Below are positions 1 to 4,612 of a stretch of 7,494 nt of DNA, in pieces; position 1 is the stretch's first letter, and each line of letters opens with the position of its first letter. The notes beneath the pieces were generated by a model, which did not search any database, was not told the DNA's origin, and saw only the letters and a program-made list of their open reading frames with translations. Source of the DNA: an uncultured Collinsella sp. (GTDB lineage: Bacteria > Actinomycetota > Coriobacteriia > Coriobacteriales > Coriobacteriaceae); assembly GCA_900751665.1 (NCBI GenBank), contig CAADSV010000138.1, forward strand, positions 1 through 7,494, read 5' to 3'. Made by a program: the position numbers and the translations under genes.

Positions 1-975
1 GACCGCATCGGCTGGGGCACGCTCGATCTCGACCTGCGCTTTACCGCCGGCACCGACGGTTATTTCCCCGGCGACGAAACGCATCCGCAAGATTTCGACC
101 TCATCGAGGGCAACGCCTGCGCCATCTCGCTCGCAAAGATCGGCAACACGCCATGGGCACAGTGCTTCGCCACGTTTGTCCCCGATGAGATTCCCACCGC
201 CCACGCCGCGCGCTTCCAGGCGCAGATCATGGCGCATATGAGCGGCCAGGCAATGCTCAACCACGACCGCATGGTCAACGTACGCAGCGCGGCAGACATT
301 CGCCCCGCGCTCAAAGACGGCAAGGTCGCCTGCATCCACACCATCGAAAACGCCACGTTCTTTGCCGAGGACCCCGCGCTGATCGAGGTGCTCAAGAGCT
401 TGGGCGTACTCATGTCATCACTCAGCTGGAACGCGCAGGGACCGCTCGCGAGCGGCCACGACACCCACGCCGGCCTCACCGCCGCCGGCATCGAGGCGCT
501 TACGCAGATGGAGCACGCTGGCATGGTGCTCGACGTCTCCCACCTCAACGATGAGTGCTTTGACGAGGTCGCCGCCCGCGCCACGCGTCCCTTCGTCGCC
601 AGCCACTCCAACTCCCGTGCGGTTTGCGGCGCCAAACGCAACCTTACCGACGACCAGTTCCGCACCATCCGCGACATGGGTGGCATCGTCGGCCTCAACT
701 ACTGCAGCGAGCTCCTTTCCAACGACGCAACCGACAAGACCGCCGCAGACGTCACCTTCGACCAGCTGGCGGCACATATCGAGCACTGGCTCGACCTGGG
801 CGGCGAGGACGTCATCGCGCTCGGCGGCGACTGGGACGGCGCCACGGTGCCCGCTTTCCTCTCCGATGCCAGCAAGATGCCCGAGTTCCAGAACATGCTT
901 TCCAAGCATTTTGGCAAGACCGTGATGCAAAAGCTCTGCAGCGACAACGCGCTTGCCTTCTTTGAGCGTTATTAA
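1..975 (+). CDS. M19-family (renal/membrane-type) dipeptidase, 5' end missing
   Basis: A zinc-dependent dipeptidase of peptidase family M19, which cleaves dipeptides using a two-metal centre in a TIM-barrel fold. The frame is open from base 1 to a TAA at 973-975, giving 324 residues; the true start lies upstream. Family landmarks, numbered from base 1: the metal-bridging Glu in HTIEN (about residue 116), the DVSH histidine (181), the SHSNSR histidine (202) followed by RNLTDDQ, and the late metal/substrate Asp in LGGDWDG (277). The N-terminal HxD metal motif should lie just before the window. No signal peptide can be judged because the N terminus is absent; bacterial members are often cytoplasmic. 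The reading frame has no internal stop or frameshift. The family assignment is firm, but the substrate cannot be named; neighbouring genes give no strong hint. Confidence 0.93.
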   Translation, partial: DRIGWGTLDLDLRFTAGTDGYFPGDETHPQDFDLIEGNACAISLAKIGNTPWAQCFATFVPDEIPTAHAARFQAQIMAHMSGQAMLNHDRMVNVRSAADIRPALKDGKVACIHTIENATFFAEDPALIEVLKSLGVLMSSLSWNAQGPLASGHDTHAGLTAAGIEALTQMEHAGMVLDVSHLNDECFDEVAARATRPFVASHSNSRAVCGAKRNLTDDQFRTIRDMGGIVGLNYCSELLSNDATDKTAADVTFDQLAAHIEHWLDLGGEDVIALGGDWDGATVPAFLSDASKMPEFQNMLSKHFGKTVMQKLCSDNALAFFERY

Positions 976-991
976 TTTCACATCCCTTGAG

Positions 992-1027
992 CGGGCCGGC
1001 ATGCCGAACGGTCGACATGCCGGCCCG
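992..1027. repeat. Perfect 12-bp inverted repeat between the dipeptidase and metallopeptidase genes
   Basis: The arms CGGGCCGGCATG (992-1003) and CATGCCGGCCCG (1016-1027) are exact reverse complements around a 12-base loop. The stem begins 17 bases after the dipeptidase stop codon. No T-run follows on either side, so it is not a textbook intrinsic terminator. It may be an mRNA-processing or 3'-end-protecting hairpin, a partial terminator, or a copy of a dispersed palindrome. It covers the two earlier possible starts of the next gene (TTG 987 is just before it, ATG 1017 is inside the right arm), which argues for the downstream start at 1050. Confidence 0.8.
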
Positions 1028-1038
1028 TCCCCAATCTG

Positions 1039-1043
1039 AAGGA
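1039..1043 (+). promoter_or_regulatory. Ribosome-binding site deciding the TTG start at 1050
   Basis: AAGGA at 1039-1043 is followed by 6 bases and then TTG at 1050. This is good Shine-Dalgarno spacing. Neither TTG 987 nor ATG 1017 has a comparable site, and both are associated with the 992-1027 hairpin. Confidence 0.65.
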
Positions 1044-1049
1044 CCGCTT

Positions 1050-1826
1050 TTGACGCAGCAATTTACGATTACCGTATCCCGACCGGATGGCACATCCATC
1101 CCCGTCGTCGTTACCAAAAAGCGCGTCAAGAACTTCAACCTACGCGTCACATCGAGCGGTGAGGTCCACGCCAGTGCACCGCTCGGCGCCAGCCGCGAGC
1201 GTATCGAAGCGTTTGTGAAGCGCAACAGCACCTGGATTATCAGCCGGCTTGCCCAGCGCGAGCAACGTCAGGCGACGGCGCGAGAGCCGCTCAGCCCCTC
1301 GTCCATCATTGCACTTTGGGGCAAGCCCATCACGGTACAAGATGCGCTCGATCACAACTTTAAGTCACCCGCACCGCGGCCCAAGCAGGCCACCTTCGCA
1401 AGTTTTATAGGTGCCGACAAATCGAACGAACGCCCACAGGCCAAGCGGCGCGCAACCCTCGACGGCCTGACGTCCGATGAGCTCCAGACCCGCATCGACC
1501 AACTCTATGCATCCGAGGTCACCACGGCGCTGCGCGATATGGTACGCGCGTACGAAATCGCAATGGGTGTCGCCGTTTCCCGCGTTTCCGTACGTAGCAT
1601 GAAAACGCGTTGGGGCTCATGCACGCCCAAATCCGGTGCCGTTCGCATCGCACGCGAACTTGCCGCCTATCCCATCGAGTGTCTCGGCATGGTTGTCGCC
1701 CACGAGCTCGTCCACCTGCTCGAGCCAAGCCACAATCAGCGGTTTCACGCCCTGCTCGACACGTACTGTCCCAACAATAGAGCTCTATCGCAGCGGCTCA
1801 AGCAGCCGCCCATAGAGACGTATTAG
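1050..1826 (+). CDS. YgjP/DUF45-type (M48-like) zinc metallopeptidase
   Basis: A putative cytoplasmic zinc metallopeptidase of the YgjP-like/DUF45 group, 258 residues from the TTG at 1050. The N-terminal part (about 20-75) has the family's strand-rich segment KRVKNFNLRV, then a helix ending in TWIISRLAQR. The C-terminal catalytic half carries RWGSC (about 187-191), the zinc motif HELVH (218-222) and a third ligand candidate in EPSHNQRFH (His 228 or 233). No signal peptide or membrane segment is visible. The start was chosen for its AAGGA site; starting at ATG 1017 would add 11 residues and at TTG 987 would add 21, neither resembling the family. It follows the dipeptidase on the same strand by 74 bp and may be co-transcribed, although the hairpin between them leaves this open. 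Its physiological substrate is unknown; family members are common and poorly characterised. Confidence 0.88.
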   Translation: MTQQFTITVSRPDGTSIPVVVTKKRVKNFNLRVTSSGEVHASAPLGASRERIEAFVKRNSTWIISRLAQREQRQATAREPLSPSSIIALWGKPITVQDALDHNFKSPAPRPKQATFASFIGADKSNERPQAKRRATLDGLTSDELQTRIDQLYASEVTTALRDMVRAYEIAMGVAVSRVSVRSMKTRWGSCTPKSGAVRIARELAAYPIECLGMVVAHELVHLLEPSHNQRFHALLDTYCPNNRALSQRLKQPPIETY

Positions 1827-1832
1827 AACCGG

Positions 1833-2318
1833 TTAGCGCACGCGCTCGATCTCGACGCCGCAGCTTGCCAGGGGAAGACCGACGGGCGCCCAAGGCTTAT
1901 CGAGCTTAACACGCACGCCAAGCAGCAAGGGGTAACGACGTAGCAGCATCTGGGCCACACCCTCGGCTGCAGCCTCGATAAGCTTAAACGTATGCTCACG
2001 CAGAAAGCCATCGACATCGTGGCACACCGAGCCGTAGTCAATCGAGGCGTCCAGGTTATCGTGCTCCCCCGCTGCGCGCAGGTCGGCATAGAGCACCAGG
2101 GACACGATGAACTTCTGGCCCAGCGTGTTCTCTTCGGGATACACACCATGATTGGCAAAGACCTCGAGACCGTCGATAGTAATGCGATCGGCATGGCGAA
2201 GATCGTCATAGCTCACGTGGGGCACCGCCGTTGCGGTGGATATTTCGCCCCTTCCACGGCGGGCGAGCTCGGCGCCTTCAGTCTTGGTTGCATTCTCGGG
2301 CAGTTTCTTGTTGCTCAT
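1833..2318 (-). CDS. folB: Dihydroneopterin aldolase
   Basis: Converts 7,8-dihydroneopterin to 6-hydroxymethyl-7,8-dihydropterin and glycolaldehyde in folate synthesis; cytoplasmic, normally an octamer. Of 161 residues, about 44-161 form the FolB domain: DRITIDGLEVFANHGV, the substrate-binding Glu in EENTLGQ (Glu 63), the Tyr in DYGSV (Tyr 95) and the catalytic Lys in KLDKPWAPV (Lys 141). All expected active-site positions are present. The family is usually near 120 residues, so the first ~43 are a charged, low-complexity-like extension. ATG 2318 is supported by AAGGAG about 9 bases upstream; a GTG at 2216 would give a family-sized protein but lacks a clear ribosome-binding site. It is the last gene of the series, 43 bp after the HD gene, and its stop lies 6 bp from the stop of the converging metallopeptidase gene. 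Confidence 0.93.
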   Translation of the reverse strand: MSNKKLPENATKTEGAELARRGRGEISTATAVPHVSYDDLRHADRITIDGLEVFANHGVYPEENTLGQKFIVSLVLYADLRAAGEHDNLDASIDYGSVCHDVDGFLREHTFKLIEAAAEGVAQMLLRRYPLLLGVRVKLDKPWAPVGLPLASCGVEIERVR

Positions 2319-2361
2319 CGCGATCGTCTCCTTCGTTTAGAACCCCGACCGCGCAAACTAA

Positions 2362-2943
2362 CTACACGCGAATCGACAGGTTCTTTTTATCATCGCTCCA
2401 GTTGCAAGCATTGCGCGCGGGGCATGCAAAGCAGGCGCGCGACGCTTTGTCGGCTGCATAGAGCAGACGCTCAAGCGGTTGGCTGTTCACGCGCAGCTTT
2501 CGATGGCCCAGAATGGCCGTCTTAATGGCTGCGGCATCGGCCGGCTCAAACGCCACGTCATCGGGCATGCCGCCGAGAATCGCATCAGCGACGCGTTCGC
2601 TTGCAACATCATGGGATATACCCGATTCATACTGTTCATCTTTGCCGATATCGTGAAGAAGTGCCGTGGCGTAGATGACCTCGCGGTCAAATTCGAGCTG
2701 CTCCTCGAGATTCTTGATCCACATAATGCGAGCGACATCGAGCAGATGGTCAATACCGTGGCGGCAGAAGATGCGCCCCGATTCCAACTGCGCAATGTTG
2801 CCCAGATGCCGCCGGAACAGCCCGTTGGCACAAATGTAATCAATGCGAGGCATGGCACCAAAGGGGGCCAAGCCCGAAGCCATAAAGCCGCGACGCGACG
2901 TCCCCTCATCGGTCTTCGATGCAAAGTCGTTGACGACTCTCAT
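2362..2943 (-). CDS. HD-domain metal-dependent phosphohydrolase in folate operon
   Basis: An HD-superfamily protein of 193 residues. Metal-ligand candidates are His 62/His 66 (CRHGIDH), His 97-Asp 98 (LLHDIGK), His 111 and Asp 165 (YAADKAS). Near the C terminus is a short Cys segment, CFACPARNAC followed by NW (Cys 171, 174, 180). This HD-plus-Cys layout resembles small HD proteins that I recall in Clostridia and relatives next to folate genes. It starts 2 bases after the folE stop (TAA CT ATG), suggesting translational coupling, and precedes folB. The context suggests removal of phosphates from dihydroneopterin triphosphate, the step between FolE and FolB, but that is inference. The start is uncertain: ATG 2853 (residue 31, MPRIDYICAN) fits the family N terminus better but has no ribosome-binding site. 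The call as an HD hydrolase is firm; the substrate is not. Confidence 0.87.
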   Translation of the reverse strand: MRVVNDFASKTDEGTSRRGFMASGLAPFGAMPRIDYICANGLFRRHLGNIAQLESGRIFCRHGIDHLLDVARIMWIKNLEEQLEFDREVIYATALLHDIGKDEQYESGISHDVASERVADAILGGMPDDVAFEPADAAAIKTAILGHRKLRVNSQPLERLLYAADKASRACFACPARNACNWSDDKKNLSIRV

Positions 2944-2945
2944 AG

Positions 2946-3503
2946 TTAGCGTCCCAGCATCCTAAAGAATCGCTCCTCGAGCGCCGGATCGGCCTCAAAG
3001 ACGCCGCGACGAGCGAGCGTCACGGTCTTGGTGCCAGGCTTTTGCACGCCGCGCATGGTCATGCACATATGCTCAGCTTCCATGAGCACAATCGCTCCCT
3101 GGGGAGCGAGATACTCCATGAGGGCATCGGCAACTTGTGCGCACAACTGCTCCTGCAGCTGCAGACGACGGGCGTAGACCTCTACCGTGCGGGCAAGCTT
3201 AGAAAGCCCTGCGACACGGCCGTTGGGGATATAGCCAATGGCAGCCTTGCCGTAAAACGGTAGCAGATGATGCTCGCACAGCGAGTAAAACGTGATGTCG
3301 CGCTCGATAACCAAATCGTTCGAAGCGACGGCAAAGGTTTTGGACAGGTGCTCCTCGGCACTCTGGTCCATACCACCGGCGATCTCACCATACATACGGG
3401 CAACGCGCGCCGGGGTCTCCAGCAGGCCCTCACGAGTTGGGTCCTCGCCTATGCCCTCAAGCAACAGCTTAATGGCGGCCTCGACTTTTTCCTGATCGAC
3501 CAT
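2946..3503 (-). CDS. folE: GTP cyclohydrolase I
   Basis: Catalyses the first step of folate/pterin synthesis, GTP to 7,8-dihydroneopterin triphosphate plus formate; cytoplasmic, a homodecamer in known members. At 185 residues it has the usual length. Visible landmarks: EDPTREGLLETPARVARMY (about 20-38), the zinc ligands Cys 76 and His 79 in SLCEHHLLPF and Cys 147 in HMCMTMRGVQKPG, with SKLAR (101-105) between. Thus it is the canonical zinc type (IA), not the FolE2 type. Start ATG 3503 gives the family N terminus and has TGAGG 5 bases upstream; an upstream GTG at 3566, 3 bases after the nrdG stop, would add 21 residues without family character. It lies 66 bp after nrdG and 2 bp before the HD gene, so it is probably part of the nrd transcript unless a promoter lies within nrdG. 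Confidence 0.97.
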   Translation of the reverse strand: MVDQEKVEAAIKLLLEGIGEDPTREGLLETPARVARMYGEIAGGMDQSAEEHLSKTFAVASNDLVIERDITFYSLCEHHLLPFYGKAAIGYIPNGRVAGLSKLARTVEVYARRLQLQEQLCAQVADALMEYLAPQGAIVLMEAEHMCMTMRGVQKPGTKTVTLARRGVFEADPALEERFFRMLGR

Positions 3504-3569
3504 CTGGGCCTCACTTTTCCGATTTTGCGTTCGCGCTATGGTACCACGCCCTTTGGCATCGGCCACAAG

Positions 3570-4151
3570 CTACATAGTATGGGTCGAATAGACCGGATCG
3601 TCCCGCCAAAGCTCCACAGCGTCGCAAAGCGCAACGCCCTCGCGCACAGCACGGGCGCGCGTGGCGTTCATATCAATCACGCGCTGATTGCTCGAGCCCC
3701 TAAAACGCAATGAGATATCGTACAGATCCTGAACAAACGGGCCATCCACCAACATATCGAGGCAGGCAAGGATACGGTCCGTCGCCTCGGTATGGTGACG
3801 ACCACCCGGCATAAGCTCCTCGAGCACGTCGCCGGTAAAGCACCAAATGGTCTTGCCCGACCCCGCGGGATAGGCCGCACGCACGCGTTCGATAAAGTCA
3901 ACAAGCCCCGCCTGATTCTCGGGCTCCATAGGCTCGCCGCCCAGAATCGTCAGGCCATCGATAAAGGGATGGTCGAGGCTCTCGATAATCTTGTCCTCGA
4001 CGGCACAATCGAACGGCTCACCCGCAGCAAAGTCCCACGCGACAGAGTTAAAGCAGTTCTTGCACCCACGACGGCACCCGCTCACAAACAGAGAAGTACG
4101 AACGCCTTCCCCATCAGCAATGTCGAAATACTTAATGTTCGCGTAATTCAT
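3570..4151 (-). CDS. nrdG: Anaerobic ribonucleotide reductase activating protein (radical SAM)
   Basis: A radical-SAM activase that reductively cleaves S-adenosylmethionine with a [4Fe-4S] cluster to create the glycyl radical on NrdD. In 193 residues it shows the cluster motif CRRGCKNC (Cys 26, 30, 33; CxxxCxxC) close to the N terminus, and the SAM-contacting LGGEPM motif further on, as expected of the short NrdG type. ATG 4151 gives the typical N terminus MNYANIKYFDIADGEG and is preceded by GGGAGAG about 6 bases upstream; the frame is open to 4307 but that extension runs through a large inverted repeat and is unlike the family. It is separated from its partner nrdD by 427 bp, unusually far for this pair, with two large inverted repeats in between. 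That spacing may allow separate control or lower expression of the activase. Confidence 0.96.
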   Translation of the reverse strand: MNYANIKYFDIADGEGVRTSLFVSGCRRGCKNCFNSVAWDFAAGEPFDCAVEDKIIESLDHPFIDGLTILGGEPMEPENQAGLVDFIERVRAAYPAGSGKTIWCFTGDVLEELMPGGRHHTEATDRILACLDMLVDGPFVQDLYDISLRFRGSSNQRVIDMNATRARAVREGVALCDAVELWRDDPVYSTHTM

Positions 4152-4166
4152 AGGTAACTCTCCCGG

Positions 4167-4250
4167 GAGGCCGGGACATATCATCCCGTCCTCAAACATT
4201 CTCGGCCTTCGGCCTGCGAAACTGCGGGCGGGACGATATGTCCCGGCCTC
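4167..4250. repeat. Large inverted repeat just upstream of nrdG
   Basis: The arms GAGGCCGGGACATATC (4167-4182) and GATATGTCCCGGCCTC (4235-4250) are exact reverse complements over 16 bp. Pairing continues inward to 4191/4226, for about 25 positions with two differences: 4183/4234 is a G-U pair in the - strand RNA and 4189/4228 is not paired there. The inner loop holds a further small GGCC-TTC-GGCC hairpin. In the nrdG transcript the stem ends about 16 bases before the start codon, and the ribosome-binding site (GGGAGAG) follows directly, inside a self-complementary CTCCCGGGAG (4160-4169). No T-run follows, so this is not a simple terminator; an mRNA-processing site, translation control element or dispersed palindrome are possible. 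Confidence 0.8.
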
Positions 4251-4315
4251 ATGCAAAGGGTAACTCAATGAACGAAGCGAACATCGAGTATAGGGTTCGA
4301 GGTCCAATAAAAACC

Positions 4316-4364
4316 TTGTTGCAACTCAACCGCCATCGCAAGCAAAGCGTTGTTGCAAGTCAAC
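4316..4364. repeat. Short direct repeat pair in the nrdD-nrdG spacer
   Basis: TTGTTGCAACTCAAC (4316-4330) and TTGTTGCAAGTCAAC (4350-4364) match at 14 of 15 positions, with starts 34 bp apart. This could be a paired protein-binding site or chance; no known consensus was recognised. Confidence 0.4.
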
Positions 4365-4384
4365 TCATTTCCGCTTAGAACTTC

Positions 4385-4612
4385 GAGGAGTGAGCAGACC
4401 GCATGCCGTATCTCAGCTACGTCAACTTGGCTGAGCCGAGAGGGCCGCTTGGGCTTTTGCTCGATATGAGTTCCGCACGCAAAGAAGGCCACTTAATGTG
4501 GCCTTCGTCTTGCGCAGGACTGTCCGAAATAGCGAGCAAAAGCCCAAGCGGCCCTCCCGGCTCAGCCCCGGAGCGGTATTAGAGATGCAGCACGCGGTCG
4601 CGAATCTCCTCG
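4385..4612. repeat. Very long imperfect palindrome spanning the nrdD 3' end and spacer
   Basis: The core arms 4429-4463 and 4533-4567 are reverse complements at 34 of 35 positions. Without any gap in register (paired coordinates always sum to 8996) the match continues outward: 15 of 18 between 4582-4599 and 4397-4414, and 7 of 7 between 4606-4612 and 4384-4390. The right flank is the last codons and stop of nrdD. In the nrdD transcript two of the three differences in the 18-position block, and the single core difference, become G-U pairs. Apical hairpin 4484-4506 tops the structure. The result is a potential rod-like RNA of about 230 nt containing the nrdD stop codon. It could be a mobile palindrome, an old inverted duplication of the nrdD end, or a functional RNA element; which cannot be settled from sequence alone. 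Confidence 0.8.
4484..4506 (-). terminator. Apical 9-bp hairpin, possible weak terminator after nrdD
   Basis: GAAGGCCAC (4484-4492) and GTGGCCTTC (4498-4506) pair perfectly around a 5-base loop. On the - strand the stem is followed only by TTTGCG, a short U-run, so termination would be partial at best. It sits 72 bp after the nrdD stop and could reduce read-through into nrdG. It also caps the larger palindrome around it. Confidence 0.4.

Noticed and set aside
418..1002. A 194-codon - strand frame opposite the dipeptidase gene
   Set aside because: The + strand frame carries all M19 metal-ligand motifs; the antisense frame shows no known domain and is a composition shadow.
2854..2943. A twin-arginine-like stretch (SRRGFMASG) at the HD protein N terminus
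   Set aside because: No sufficiently hydrophobic segment or cleavage site follows, and the protein is a cytoplasmic-type HD hydrolase. The residues may not even be translated if ATG 2853 is used.
4287..4292. A - strand TATACT as a possible -10 element for nrdG
   Set aside because: No acceptable -35 hexamer lies 16-18 bases upstream, so an internal promoter is not supported from sequence.
4265..4492. A 75-codon - strand frame in the nrdD-nrdG spacer sharing the peptide EQKPKRPSRLS with the + strand frame
   Set aside because: The shared peptide is an automatic result of both palindrome arms being read in the same orientation. It has a GTG start inside the hairpin and no ribosome-binding site or recognisable domain.
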